DNA of 64,000 bases from Corbicula japonica (GCA_038501625.1 JAZAYU010000262.1:248001-312000); one strand, 5' to 3'. Positions 1-12,699 are shown, counted from the first letter of the stretch. Program-made: numbers and translations. The notes: a model not told the origin generated them from the sequence alone.

Positions 1-879
1 AAATGTAAAATGATTTTAATTATATACTTTAAAATAAAAATGATTTTTGAAACACTGTTTGAAAGTTGATTTGTGGCACTATAATGAAGTTGGTATTTTT
101 TTATTTTGGGATGAAGATTTGTTTACATTCTGGGGGTGGTTACTTTCGGTTTAAAATGCTGAGAGAATGAGTTGGTGAAGACCCTGATTTCTGGTCATTT
201 TTGATTTGCCCAAGAGTGCCACTTTGCAAATATGTTGTAGTTTTTGAAAGAGTCGTGTAAACTAAATCACAGGAGGACCAAATCTTATAATGTAAGTCTA
301 TGGGTAACTACTTAGTGGTCTCTGGCCTATAGCATATTATGCAGGGTGATGCGTATAAATCGATACGGTCTCAATATAACTCTAAACGAAGAAATTACAC
401 TGTAATGTGGGAAAGTGATGCAGGGTCTTTTTAGTTTATGTTATCATTAATTTATTATTTTTAGTTTGTTTGTGTATTTGTACTCTCTTCAGTATTGATT
501 TTAGAATGTAAAAATTGTAAGATTATTACTTTTTGTATCCATGTAAACATGTCTATTTATACTTTGTTTTTCAAGATGTTTGGCATTCTTCAATTTATAA
601 TGTCATTTCAAGTCTGCATTATCTGTCTTTAATAAAACATATGACATTAGATTTTATTTTAAAACAATCCATTTTAATTCACTTCGTTATTTGCTCCCTG
701 ATCTGTTGGAGCCCAATTTTGTAAAGTAAAGAAAAACATATTTTGACCACCCAAAATTCTCTATTTTTGCATGCGTTAACATATAGCCACATCCACTTCG
801 ATGTAATATGCTATGCGAGCCGTCTACTAGCTTTTTTAAAAAGCTTTCCTAGTAATATTAAAGTGTTGAAAAGTTTAGA
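1..879. other. AT-rich stretch, no gene seen
   Basis: I see no convincing coding exon, RNA gene or repeat boundary here. The short open frame at 533-724 has no recognisable domain and has the base composition of the surrounding non-coding DNA. Confidence 0.5.
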
Positions 880-1089
880 GTGGCCTTGACACGATTTAGA
901 ACATCGAGTCACAGACTTGAGGTTGAAACCAGTATGTGGCAAAAGCCCATCCGAATTCCATATAACGAAATGTTATGTAGTAACTGCCACGTCTTAGGCG
1001 ATGAGCTCCATTTCATATTCGAATGCAAACTCAATGAATTTTTAAATTATATATGGGGTCATGTTTGTTATTCACAAAAGCATATTTGA
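880..1089 (+). pseudogene. LINE C-terminal zinc-knuckle fragment
   Basis: The 69-residue frame contains a CX2CX7HX4C cluster (CSNC, then GDELH, then FIFEC). This pattern closes the reverse-transcriptase protein of several animal non-LTR retrotransposons, and a CX2CX9HX4C version ends the LINE at 43188-46155 in this window. Neither the reverse-transcriptase core nor the endonuclease is present, so this is only the tail of a decayed copy. The frame stops soon after the motif and is followed by AT-rich sequence. The apparent start codon is not meaningful. The family assignment (LINE rather than another CCHC protein) rests on motif spacing and on the 'LTRFRTSSHRLEVET' lead-in. Confidence 0.6.
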
Positions 1090-1526
1090 ACTTGTTAAAC
1101 TTGAACGCAAAAAGTGAATAATATTAGTGTATTGATACTTAATGGTTTACAAATTAAGGAAAATTATGCTGATGTAGTTGTTGAAATGCCAGACGATACA
1201 TCATATGCAACTGGATGTTTCAATTGATGTTAAAATACAAACACTGGTTTAAATTATGTCCTGATACTTAATGATATGAAAATGAACAGCTATTTTATGT
1301 AGATTTATTAACATTTTATATGTATAGAAATACACTATCCATGTTCAAAATGTTACAATCTCTTGCTGATAACCAGAAAGTTGTTAAAATATAAACACCT
1401 CTGTCATATATTTTTAGCTGATAAGGCTGCAAATAATGTAATTATAGTGTGACGTATACACTATATTAATGTTCAAACTGAAGAACTTAACAACACTAGT
1501 ACTTATAAACTGACCTCTTCATCTGA

Positions 1527-1787
1527 GTGATATTGTTAATACACACACTCTACAAAATTACAACATTTAGAATCAATGTTGAGCCAAAACAAGACAGAGT
1601 AACTACTATGTATTGGTTGCCTAAAATGCCCAAAACACCGTACAAAGCAAGATTAATTGCAAACTATAGTTCTTGTACTACAACAAAATTATCCGTGCTT
1701 TTAACATCTTGTCTTACAGCTATAAAAGAACATGTAATTAGGTATTGCGAACAAGTTTTTGAAACCACGGGCAAACATATATTTTAG
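1527..1787 (+). pseudogene. PLE reverse transcriptase, N-terminal block
   Basis: The 86-residue frame contains YWLPKMPKTPYKARLIAN followed by SSCTTTKLSVLLTSCLTAIKEHV. This is the signature of the fingers/palm start of Penelope-like reverse transcriptases (LPKxHKxP...R.I). It is interrupted on both sides by stops. The next part of the protein is continued in other frames from about 1800 to 2640. The same coding segment is present in mutated form at 50218-51430. Confidence 0.75.
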
Positions 1788-2670
1788 TCTATAAAATTAA
1801 AATGACGTTTTGAAGAAGCTTAAATCAAATAATTTTCAGGCGTTCTGTGTGTCTTCTTCTGATTTTCAACTTTTTATACTTCTCTCCCTCATAATTTAAT
1901 GAAAGTTAAGCTAACCAGTCTCGTTAAAAAACGTTTGCTGGAGAAAATAAAACATTATTGCTTGTAATGAACGTAGGGAATTCTATGGAATTCTTATTAT
2001 AATTAAACTTCATGGACCTAGGAAGTCCTTACCCAGGCGCTCACATTTTTATTGGATACTATTTATTTGAGATTTGCTACCTCTATATATAAACAAGTAA
2101 TTGGCATTCCAATAGATACTAACTGTGCAACCACTGTTGCTGATCTGTTTTTTATACTGTTATGAAAGAGACTTTATGTTATCTCTTTCTTCCGAATATC
2201 AAGATGATATAATACAGCTTTTAATAACACCTCAAGATACCTTGATGATTTATTAAAACTTTAATATAAAATAACCATTTTCCATCACCGGTAAATACGA
2301 TTTATCCTGAAGAACTACAGCTTTATAGAGCGAACATTTCAGAAAAGCAAGTAAACTTTTTATCTAAATCTGTGTATTGAAAATGTTACGTCACCTCTAA
2401 TATATACGTTAAAAGAGACGATTTTAATTTTATTATTATAGTAAATTTTCCGTTTTTAGACGGCGATCTTACGGGGTTTATATGTCACAGCGTGTTCGCT
2501 TTCCAAGAGCTTGCAACGGTGAAAATGATTTCAATTAACGCAATCTGTGCATAACAGAAAAACTTTTAAAACAGGGTTATCGGTATCACAAATTAAGGAA
2601 ACCCTTTTGCAAGTTTTATCGCCGATACCCAGGTCGAATTCCTTAATACAAATGCAGTTTAAAATCACTT

Positions 2671-2913
2671 TTGCAACAAGGTATTTCACAGCCGGTATTT
2701 TATGGAGATTTAATTTACAAACTTAAGAAGATAAAAGGCAATGTTAATTTCTCTCGGTTATTTGTAAAAATCATCTATAAATTTAAAAAGAAAGGTTACC
2801 AACATGATATTTTACAGCGCTCAGCAGGCCTGGTGATTAACTCATCTACAGTTGATCATTATGGTGGCCTCTTAGGTTGCAGTGGTTTAAGAGTTTATGA
2901 AGGTTTATGGTGA
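2671..2913 (+). pseudogene. PLE reverse transcriptase, C-terminal block
   Basis: The block begins LLQQGISQPVFYGDL and runs through KGYQHDILQRSAGLVIN to DHYGGLLGC. It is nearly identical in protein to the minus-strand frame at 47899-48129 (YAYLFGCTTVAGV at its end), so two copies of one element family support each other. In copy A the last residues diverge because of indels. The tail of about 2900-3425 is the shared 3' untranslated part. Confidence 0.75.
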
Positions 2914-3734
2914 AATCTTTTCCGAAAAGAATCTTGAAGCTCGATGCATTTTTTATCCCTGTCATCGTGTTCTAGCTGATTTTACTCCAGGAGCTCTGTT
3001 CTCGGTAAGATCATTGAGTACCTACCCTTAGGCTTTGCAATGCTATTAGCTTCTTATGTTTTATATGTTTGTGTGCTTTTGCATGCAACATTGTTGAGCC
3101 GATGGGTGGGTTCGAGTTATTTGGCCAAGACAACTTGTACATGTTTTGTGACACGAGAACCTTTTGGGGCAAGTGTGAGGTTGGTGCACCCTTGAACATG
3201 GTTTAAACCCCCCCCCCCCAGTGGCAATTTGTTTTGCCACTGACCGTTCCAAGGCGGGATTCCGAGCGTTTCTCTTCTTCGTTAATTGTTTGTGGCGTCC
3301 TAGTTGAATTTACATACTTATTTAAAACATGCTCTCTCTCTCTTCCTCTCTCCTCTTTTTCGCTGCCTGAGATGGCTGTGTTTTAGTGTGGCGATTCCTG
3401 ATATGCATATACTACTTTTTTATATACTCAGTAACTTTATTTGTTGGGGTGGGTATGGGTTTAAAAAAATTAAAAAAAGAATAATAAAAAAACTAAAATT
3501 TAACAATTATTATAATATAAATTATTTCTTTTCGCCATTGGTCGATTCTGAGGGATGTATTAATTAACAGAAAAATATTCACGGATCGTCGAATTTTAAC
3601 GATCTATTTCAACATTTTATTGATCTATGCATATCTCTATTTATTCTTTTATTCATGAATGGATAAAAAAGGATATTTGAAGCCACCGAACACGATAAAA
3701 ATATATATAATAATGCAGGCTCTGATTGATGGCG

Positions 3735-4190
3735 CTTGTAAATGAGCAGTATTGGAAGTGCATCATACTGTTCAGGTCGCATAGGCCCAGATTGAGGGCA
3801 ACTCAATATCTACACAAATTCTCAACGGTCCTCGACTGGCTATATATTCTATGACAGCACTTATCAAATATACGGGGGGACTTTTTACGGCGTCCTCACG
3901 GCACAAACAACGTTATGATGATAAGCAAAAAGGAATCCAACGAACGCGACAATTATCAAAATATCGAATGCTCCGTTTGATTGACTGTTCATGAGCATTT
4001 TTGGAAGAGCTTATCACTATTCACGCCGCGTAGCCCCAGGTTCAGGGCAACTCAATATGTAGCCAAATACAAGTATCGTGCTCAACGACCTTCAAAGGAC
4101 CATACAATTTTTAACAGCGCTGACTGAATGTACTTCGAGAACGCCACAAGACAGAAACAACGCTTCTTTGGTCATGAGATAAAGGAATTA
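3735..4190 (+). repeat. Two diverged tandem units of ~250 bp
   Basis: The segment with 'gggcaactcaatat' occurs at about 3797 and again at about 4047, in the same order relative to flanking words (gcatcatactgttca / ctatcactattca, and a downstream tctcaacg / gctcaacg word). The units have many substitutions and small indels. No coding potential is evident. Confidence 0.55.
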
Positions 4191-6472
4191 ACTTTAAAAG
4201 CAACAAAACACGACAAGAAGACGATGAGGAAGAACGTTTTAAAACGTTTTAATAAAACTTATAAACAACATTATGAGCATAATTAAGCAATTTACAGTTC
4301 TGCAAATCAAGAAATAAAAATGTTTTAATTTCTACTCCAATTCTGTTCAATTTACTGTTCCAAGCGCTCGCATTATTCCAGTTCTACCCCTGCGAGCGTT
4401 TAGATATTCTGGCTTTACGTTTCCATTTTGATCGAATTCCATTTTCATTTCCGTTAAATCATAGGGTGAAACAGTTTCATTTTAATTTCTGCTCCGCTTC
4501 GTTTGATTATAGCACTGTAAACGAAGGCAAGTGTCTTTGAACTTGAAGGTGATATAAACGTGATTGAAGAAGTTTCCAGAAAGTTTCTGGCTAGTAGCTG
4601 CGTTTTAAAAGCCTCTTTAAAATTTTGCCTGTGGCTTTATAGCAATGTACATGTATTAGTATGTGTGATTTTATTTTCACAAAAATTGAGAAAATTTATT
4701 CGTTTTGCACAAAAATCCGACTCGAGGAAGACAATCATGCTTCCTTCGAGTCTTCAAAGCAGAAAATAAGTCTTTTCTCTGATGGTAATATTTCTATTTA
4801 ATTTTCCGTAAGTAAAGCGTTTAAGTTAAAATCTATGAAGTATAGCGTTACTGTCTTGTAAGTAACGCTCCACTCTGGTTGCTGTATTGTTCACATGCTT
4901 TAGTCTTCGAAACTGCTGTTTCGAAATGGTATCTGTACATTTTGAGTTGATATGGTTTCTGCTCAAAACATGCAGCATATCCTCGACTGAAGATCTCTTA
5001 CTGAATGTTTAAATTATTGTACTCAGATATGAAATATGACAAAGTCATATTAAAGCGATAATACTTGGAGTATTTTTGATTTTTATAATCGTCTTGAGGT
5101 TCTCGTAGATACAGGGTGACACAATCTCATGCTTGAGGGCTAGTTTTGCCATTTTCTGCGTCAATGCTCTTGATCATATTTAAGGTTATCAAGTTACCAT
5201 ACACCGAAAGCGATAATCATTTTAAGGAAAAACAATACAACAAATTGAATATGTTTGTTCGCCGATTATCGATAAGATTGCGACAAAAAAGGAAGCTAAA
5301 ACAGAATAATTTGCGCACTGAGCTATCAAGTCATTCAACATAACGTGTTGGGATATGAACATTCCATTCGTGAATATGCAAGTTTAGAACGTACTGTAAC
5401 CAGTTTTGCTTTTAAATAAAACGCTCATTGAATTGCTATGCAGTATATACACTTGACTACTTGCGTACCCGATTGAACGTCCGAGTATCGAACCAAACTC
5501 CTTTTCTGAGTACTAAGAAAAAAAATTTGCATAATGCTTTTGACGTTTTATTCTTTGTGATGGAAACATTAAATTTCGAAAAGCGAATATAAACTTCAAA
5601 TACAAGGGGATAATAAGCGATCACAATCTCATTCATGTTTCACATTTGTTTTCTTTTTTTTGGCCGACGAAATGTAGCGATCTTGTTTGTCGACGAAATG
5701 TACTGATCATGAATGCCGTAGCAACACGCGAAAAATATACCCAACAAAAAAGTTCTGCACAGAAGTGTTCTTTTGCGTAAATTTTATATATATATATATA
5801 TTATAATGGATTAATATCTTACACGTATATCAAGATTAGTTATTAGCGGAGTTAAAGACAAAAACGAAATTAAAATTGGTTGGTTAATAAGCGAGAAATA
5901 TCATTTTGAGTATGATAGGGTCAACAGTCAAAAATTCCAAAATTTGCCGTATCAAGGTAGAAGTGTGAAATCTATTAAATCACTCAACATTTAACCAGTG
6001 TCTGTTTTAGGCATTTATGAGCATGCACTGCGATGCTAGTAATCAAAATTTGATACCAAGCCATTTCCAGAATTACGCTCAAACTTAAGTTTTTATTAAT
6101 TAAAGTACATGTATCACATTGTCTCACTCATTGACCAAAAGGTATGACAAAACAGTTTAGTGATGATTCGAACAGTTTCTGTTCTGTACATGTATAAATG
6201 AATCAAAGCATCCAGTTTATAAAGTGTATAAAAGCAACCATCCAATGCAATCAACACATAATCTTATTTGAGAAAAACACATCTGCATTGTTTTTCAAAT
6301 AAATTTATTTCTCGTGGTCAACAAGGAAGGTTTTTGTTAATTTGACCTCATGGCAAATGTAGGACCACACCGGCCTTCTAGACGTCTTTTATTGTCTAAA
6401 AAAGACAGAACACGTATAGTTGGTTAAGCTAGTTGATCTACCCGGTTCTCTTAGACCTTGAGCTGCCAATAG
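4191..6472. other. Intergenic, no gene seen
   Basis: AT-rich sequence with a short (TA)n run at about 5788-5804. The open frames of 65-69 residues at 4560 and 5146 show no domain and no splice context, and I treat them as chance. Confidence 0.45.
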
Positions 6473-6527
6473 ACCCCCCTCCCCCCCCCCCCCAAGGGAA
6501 TTTTGAAGGGTATGTTTTTCTGAAAGC

Positions 6528-6838
6528 CTATACCATTCTACGCATTTTGCAAGTTGTTTGCACTCTGGCGAGTGGGGCGTTTTTCCGTAACGACTGTTTG
6601 AATATGTTACCTTTGAAAAAAAGTATGTGTAAGAATGAAATATTTGACAATTGTAAAAGTTCTAAAATAAACCTATTTATTCTACACCAGGAAGCTCTAA
6701 ACTACATTCTTATGCAATAAAACATCTGTAACCTAAGGTATTGGTCTAAAATAGTGATTAAGTTATGTTACTTAACATAAAAACCTAGTAAAATACGATG
6801 TATGAAACATTTCTTACGTGCAGTAGCAAGTAATTTGA
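6528..6838 (+). repeat. Internal direct repeat, copy 1 of 2
   Basis: This block starts at the inner part of the left TIR (GCATTTTGCAAG...CTGGCGAGTGGGGCG) and is repeated with substitutions at 6988-7309 (GCATTTTGCATT...CTGGCGAGTGAGGCG). Both then share 'aaaacatctg-aacctaaggta' and end at 'tagcaagtaattt'. The element's left end is therefore partially duplicated. Confidence 0.65.
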
Positions 6839-6987
6839 GCTGATAAGTAAAATATAGTAAGATAAATGAGAATTCAGGAAAAATGTAATACAGTGATATA
6901 GATTGGGACATAAGCCCGTAACGCTATATTGAAATATGTTACCGAAATAAAAAAGGAAATGGGAAAATATGCCATAAATGTGTTAGA

Positions 6988-7309
6988 CCTTGACCCATTC
7001 TTCGCATTTTGCATTTTGTTTGCTTTCTGGCGAGTGAGGCGTTTTACCGTAACGCCTGTTTGAATATGTGACCTTTGACAAAATTTTATGCGTTGAAGAA
7101 ATAATTGGCAATTATAAAAGTTCTGAAAAAAACACTATTTTTCCACACAAGGAAGATGTTTTTTTTAATTTTAAATGCAATAAAACATCTGCAACCTAAG
7201 GTATAGGTCTATAAATAGTCATTAAGATACATGTGTATGTTACTTAACATCAAAACCTAGTTTAAAAAGTTGTATAAAACATTTCTTACTAACATTAGCA
7301 AGTAATTTC
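6988..7309 (+). repeat. Internal direct repeat, copy 2 of 2
   Basis: Second copy of the 6528-6838 block, offset by 460 bp, same orientation, with scattered substitutions and small indels. Confidence 0.65.
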
Positions 7310-10300
7310 TGTTTTATTTGCTTAATTCATTAATATAAATAAGAATGCAGTATTTAAATGTAATAAAGTCACATTGAGACACACTTCTTGTTTTATGTAT
7401 GTAAATAAATACATATATTTGTAAATTCCAACCAACCAAAATATCTGAAAAAAAACAATGGAAAAAACATCTCAAAGATAGCAAATCAAATATTTATAAA
7501 TAAAATAAATTATAAAGAAATAAACTCTGAAAGACGTATTGTGTGATTTAAAGGTAAACTGTGTTAAACACTTTGTTAATATTATCTATAACTTTAGTTA
7601 TATGTGACTTTAGTATTATGCTATATCATATACTAATGCCTATGGTTAATAAATTTGAAGTTTTGGTGTAATTGTTTTTGTTTAAATACACCTCTTCGTG
7701 AGTTTTAAAGATAAGTTAGCTTTATATCAAAATAAAAATAAATACCACATCATAAATCACCATTTTTAAATATGTTACCCAAAAGAACGTATTTTAGTTA
7801 CCAACCTTCCTGCACTTTATGTATCTTATATTAATATAGGTAATAAATATTAAGAATTTGTTATAAAAGAAGATTAAGGTATTGATGCTGGTGATATTAA
7901 ACAGTAATGAATTTTTAATTTAAATTTAGTTAAACTTTAGAGGTTATTGATCTGTGTACTGCTTAATATGTCTTGAAATAAATTTGTATGATGTAGATGG
8001 TTCAAGTTCGTCCTATTTTAAACCTTTTTAAATTAACAAAAAACCTATCAATATGGCTCAGTGACAACATTGTAATACAGCTTACGTTTGCACATTAATT
8101 TGTTCTAACAAAGAACATTTTATTGTTCTATTTATGTCTTTAGTCATCCTATAATATGTTACCAATTTTTACTTTTATAATCAACAAAAATAATAAGAAA
8201 AGAAAAGCAAGAAACTGCAAATGATTAGTTAATTAACATTTTGATAAATATTTTTATATAATATTATATTATGTTAAAGTTGATCTATAACAAATTTTAA
8301 AGCTACTTAATTTAAACTACACAAATAAGCTGATTAAATTATCTGATGTTCGAAATGTTTTTAAAAGTAGTTTTATTCATCTAATATACCGATACTAACG
8401 TTCGGTGTAGAATTTGTAAAACATTGAAACAGCATGAGCATTATATAGCAATTTTTACATTAAAAAATATTATGCATAAGTCAACGTTAACTTGTCTATT
8501 AGCTTATCATCACCTGCATTACACAGATTGTCTTTCAAATAAGGATGTTTCTCTTTAACACTTGTTTGTCTTTAAGAAAATAACATTCTACAAAGATCTT
8601 ACGGAATTCTTAACAAATTCTTAAGCTTTCTTTGAACAATGGAAAAAATAATATTAAACAGTTTCATTTAGGACAATTTATTTATTGCTCTAAAAGACCA
8701 GAACTAGTGCTTTCAACCTTGTTTTTAGTAAATATAGTTTATAGAAAGTTCATTTTCACATTAGGAATGACTCTACGGTAATCTAGATACAAACTACCGG
8801 GTAAAACACGGTTTTGAAATGTATTTTCTTTTTTCTAAGTGATCTTTCTGAAAAACATTATCTAAATAATTAGGTAACATATAATTAATTTTAATAATTT
8901 TTGTTTGTAACACTTTTCAAAGCAATATTTTATCTCTTGTATTTTTACTATTTTTGAACCAATTCTAAAAATTATTTTTTTTAGAATTCAATTCATAAAT
9001 GCATTGTACTTTGTCAATATTGTAACTTCGGAATCGTATGTTACGGAGATTTGAAGGTTTACAATGGACAAGCTTAAACACTTAAACATTTTAACCACAT
9101 AACATAACATACCATAACATAGTATACACTAGAAACTTCTTGCTATTATTATTTTACAGTTTAAACTAAAATGATTGCATAGTCGTGAGTCAGTTTTGTA
9201 AATGTAATCAGTTCTTTGTACAGCTATATCAGTTTTAGAGAAAATACTTCATTCAATCAGTAATATTAGTTAAAAAAACGTCTGTGAATGTAATTAGAGT
9301 TCTACACAGGGCTAACAAACATCAGGACATTGCACAGAGCACACATAGTTAATTTCTTCAAATAGATATCAGCTAACACCATTAAAAATAAATAAAAACA
9401 AGGAAATATGCCTTATTTTAATAAGTAACATATGTTATGTATGTTGAAAATTTGAAGTCATGCAAGTTTCAAGAACACTTACATTTATAAAGCTCAATAA
9501 TTTAATTAAACTCTATATTTTATACTTGTTTATCCCAAAACATGAATATAATGTTTGAATTAGCGATATGGTAACATATAAGATTATGGAAAAATTATTA
9601 CAATTGCCAGTGTGATTTTTATGAAAATCACATTGTTTTATATTGTTTGATCATGCAACTTTCAAAAACATGTATTATTGCCTAAGTTTGATTACAAATA
9701 AAAATCCTACAGGTAAGTTTCTGACTTAAATTTCATCTTTTTATGGTTATGTATGTTATACACTAAATATGTTACTTAAGTGCAAATATTTTGAAATGAA
9801 AACTACATCAATCAACAGATAATACTTCATCCTTATATAAAATTACAAGTTTTATTAAATCGTATCTGGAATAGAGCAGAATTAAAGATTCAAAATCCAT
9901 ATATTTGTTCTACAAATTTTAGGGGTAACATATTAAAACCTCCGTAACACCCTTATACCCCACTCGCCAGAGTGCAAACAAACTGCAAAATATCCAGGAC
10001 ATAACAGGCTTTCAGAAAAATCATGTCTACAAAATTCCCTAAGGGGGGGGGGGGGGAGCAAACATGTTCCTGGCCACCGGCCTATCTTGTTCGCAAATAA
10101 AACCTAATTCCACAATTGGAATTTCATCGGCTGTTAGATTCCGTGCGAAGCCGCTTGAAAGTGTAGTTACCCCCAGTGACTTTAACAATGAAGTGCTTAT
10201 AAAGTATTGGTCGGATTTTATTTCTGACTGTTTACATTGTTTACCTTGAATTGCTGATATATCGGGTATGTATTATTATGTTGTGTATGGTGAAATTAAA

Positions 10301-10671
10301 AAGATATTTTATAAAATGTCCAAGTGTGCAGAACTTTTTTGCCGAGTATATAACGTTTGTGAATCGCGTATTTATGATCTGACTGAAACGTATATATGTC
10401 ACGTTATTCTACTGCATAGAAAACGACATTATCAAAATATTAGTGTGTTACGGCCAGGAGCCCTCGTCGTGGTCGCTCGGACGAGCTACTAAGACTGCCG
10501 CCTTTCTGGATTATGGATCAGGATTATGGATGGCAACTACCTTGCTATTCCAGTATATATAGGTCTATACTGTTTACATAACCACCGTTATAAACAAACT
10601 TAACGATAACGTCTCTAAGTTTATATAACTATAGTTATATAACGTCTGCAACCAAAGCCATACACCGGCTG

Positions 10672-10722
10672 ACCCTATCCGCAGGCAGTGTGTCCAGTGC
10701 AAGCTTGCACTGGTGATAGGTT
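10672..10722. repeat. Hairpin with perfect 20-nt core palindrome
   Basis: CCAGTGCAAG directly abuts its reverse complement CTTGCACTGG at 10694-10713. The outer words ACCCTATC (10672) and GATAGGT (10715) also pair. It could be the middle of a foldback element; its extent is unclear. Confidence 0.5.
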
Positions 10723-11630
10723 CTGTAGCGTAGTAGTTAATTAACCCAGGTGTATATTAAACGAACACTGATTAAAGTTTCTAAATAAATTTACTTTTCC
10801 GTTTCTAAAGTTACTAGATCAAATATTAAAGTTCTTAACAGTTTCTCTTGTAAGTAAGTCAACTAACAATAATTTCTAGCATATATCTTGACTGACATAA
10901 GTTCCCCTTAAAATAATTTAGTAATTTAGAATTCCCCGTGCCAAAAGAGTTCCAAAGTGAATTGTCAATCTGCCTTCCTTAGCCTAGCTTTTATTCGAAA
11001 TCCCCGACATAGGCGTATAGTACCCGAATGAATCATTTTGACAAGATAATAGCGTTTGGGGAGTACTTTCTGTCATTTACTCAAGATTTATGCGTATATA
11101 CATGGTTTATAATAATAATAAAATGACATAAAAGCAATTAGCAAGTCATGAATACATGACAACGACCTCCGACCAAAAGTGATTTGACAGTTTGATGAAT
11201 GAAGGATACATGTACATTTTATACAACCTTATATATGGACACTTTTAAGCTTTTTAAAAGAAACCTAATAAAATAAAATCCTAAAACCTTTTAAGAATAT
11301 TACGAAATAACTTTTTAATTTTAGAATACATAAATAAAATATAATATGATGCGGCAAATTATAAATATAATTTCCCCATTACATTACAAATCCCTTCCTT
11401 TCTTTTCCAAAAACAAAAAAAAAGGATATTTTGTGTCAGGAAGGTGAGATCTAAACGATGATTAAATGAGTACTTTATCGATGACCCTAATTGCAATTAA
11501 TTTTTGACACTTAGAGTACGTCCGTTACTCAGAGATTTTAACAATGAGAATTTTGATTATCTCATAATGATATGATTTGCTGATTAAAAGTACCGGGAAA
11601 CATAATTGCTAATTAATTAAATGGTTCGTG

Positions 11631-11688
11631 TATAAATGTACAGCAAAGTTAGTCAGCAGTATCATTCTCGGAATAGGAATTACCAAGT
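11631..11688 (+). promoter_or_regulatory. Possible TATA promoter with short first exon
   Basis: TATAAAT at 11631-11637 is followed about 25-30 bp later by a pyrimidine-rich TCATTC word that could serve as an initiator. A donor-like CAA|GTAAGA is present with the GT at 11687-11688. The spacing is right for a metazoan core promoter with a non-coding first exon. No downstream partner exon was identified, so this is only a candidate. Confidence 0.2.
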
Positions 11689-12130
11689 AAGAAAAGTAAG
11701 AAATTAAGTAAGTACAATTTCGTTTATCATATTTCTGCGTGTTAATTCTTCTTCTAAATTTAATTAATAAACTTTGTACTTAGAATTTGGATTAAATTTG
11801 AATTTGAATTTTCCATACACGTAACCTTAGATACTGCTAACTGTAAGAATCATTTACAACATTTAGTTTCAACCAAAATATATAAAGCCTGAAAGGAAAA
11901 TAAATGAGAAATCAAAAACAGCATGAAAATGTTAAACCCTGAAAACAACACAAATGCATTAAAATTATTCAATCATTCAACTTATTATAACAATTAATTA
12001 ATGCACAGAAAACCCGATTTAAGGAACACAAAACACTTATAAATCACGGAGAGTCACTTAATAATACATAACGGCAATATACGAAAGTCACAAATTCGTA
12101 ATTCCAGACAGTTATAATTATTCATTACAA

Positions 12131-12225
12131 TCATTTGTTCTGGCTATAGGTCTTGCCGTGACGCGCTCCGTGTCCCTGTCTGTGCTTCATTGGTTTAGGT
12201 TTTCTTCCTTGCAATACACAAATTT
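12131..12225 (-). CDS. Possible terminal exon, basic peptide, unrecognised
   Basis: On the minus strand a good 3' splice site (CTGCTATCTAATTTCAG) precedes a short frame that ends GRKPKPMKHRQGHGARHGK...SQNK and then stops at 12131. The peptide is very rich in K, R, H and G, and its G+C content is higher than its surroundings. No domain is recognisable and no other exon was linked. It could be the end of a small secreted or nuclear basic protein, or a chance frame. Confidence 0.2.
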
Positions 12226-12699
12226 CTGAAATTAGATAGCAGATGTAAAGCATTTGCGTATAAATAACAAAACAAAGTAATCCTACAATAACAATTTGCA
12301 TTCTATATACAAAGTAATCATACAATAACAAGTTGCATTCTTATATAAACGTATATTTTTAATCATTTTTTTTTAAAGGAAAAATTGATTTTTCCGATTT
12401 CCTTCATATTTCACGGAAGGCAAACCATTGAAATTACAGAACTGATAATTAGAACTAAATTAATAACTGACTTCATAGGAGAAAAGAAAATGTTTGAATT
12501 AAGTTTGATTTTGATGAAATTCCGATATTTCCAGTTTCTTTTACGACTAAGGAGTTCGACATCGAGTTACCTCCCGTGTAAATGAGACTGTTTATCAATA
12601 TTTCCGAGCACGCGAAATATTTAGAAAGAAATAAAATAAAGCCATGGAACAATACGACATAAAATACTGTTTCCTCACTGCACCGCGCCATGTGTGGTA

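Larger units (their letters stand above)
1411..3425 (+). mobile_element. Penelope-like element, decayed copy A
   Basis: Successive frames match the reverse-transcriptase layout of Penelope-like elements: a DKAANN block (about 1418), a WLPKMPKTPYKARLIAN block (1612-1665), an IPxxTNC palm block near 2110, a RYLDD-like block near 2235, and a C-terminal block ending TVDH (2671-2865). Frameshifts and stops separate the blocks, so the copy is dead. After the C-terminal block comes a ~500-bp non-coding 3' part with a conserved GGTTCTCGTG-type segment and a CT-rich run. The end is near 'tgatatgcatata' (about 3405). The same 3' part recurs at 24577, 29665 and 47380 (minus) and, degraded, at 53060 (plus), which defines the family internally. 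I see no GIY-YIG endonuclease domain. Confidence 0.8.
6473..10058 (+). mobile_element. 3.6-kb non-coding element with ~100-bp TIRs
   Basis: The left end (6473-6581) starts with a poly-C run followed by AAGGGAATTTTG, then TTTTTCTGAAAGCCT, then TTTGCACTCTGGCGAGTGGG. The right end (9960-10056) carries the same words in reverse complement and ends in a poly-G run. The inside is about 75% A+T with no transposase-like frame, so this is a non-autonomous DNA-transposon-like element or a very decayed one. It holds a 460-bp-period direct duplication near its left end and many ATGTTAC/GTAACAT words. I could not define a target-site duplication because of the homopolymer ends. Confidence 0.7.
10059..12130. 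other. Intergenic with small hairpins, no gene seen
   Basis: Two unrecognised frames (10064-10249 and 10268-10492) lie just outside the 3.6-kb element. They lack a domain, and I do not call them. The region holds a perfect hairpin near 10694 and a possible TATA promoter at 11631, listed separately. Confidence 0.4.

Noticed and set aside
6433..6720. 95-residue frame with a proline run
   Set aside because: The proline run is the poly-C edge of the TIR element; the rest is TIR and AT-rich interior.
6369..10083. ACCGGCCT on both sides of the 3.6-kb element as an 8-bp target duplication
   Set aside because: On the left the word lies ~100 bp outside the recognisable TIR, so it does not sit at the element border; probably chance.
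10440..10500. GGCCAGGAGCCCTCGTCGTG region as a tRNA-like or rRNA-like remnant
   Set aside because: No A/B-box pair and no convincing fold; just a short GC-rich hairpin.
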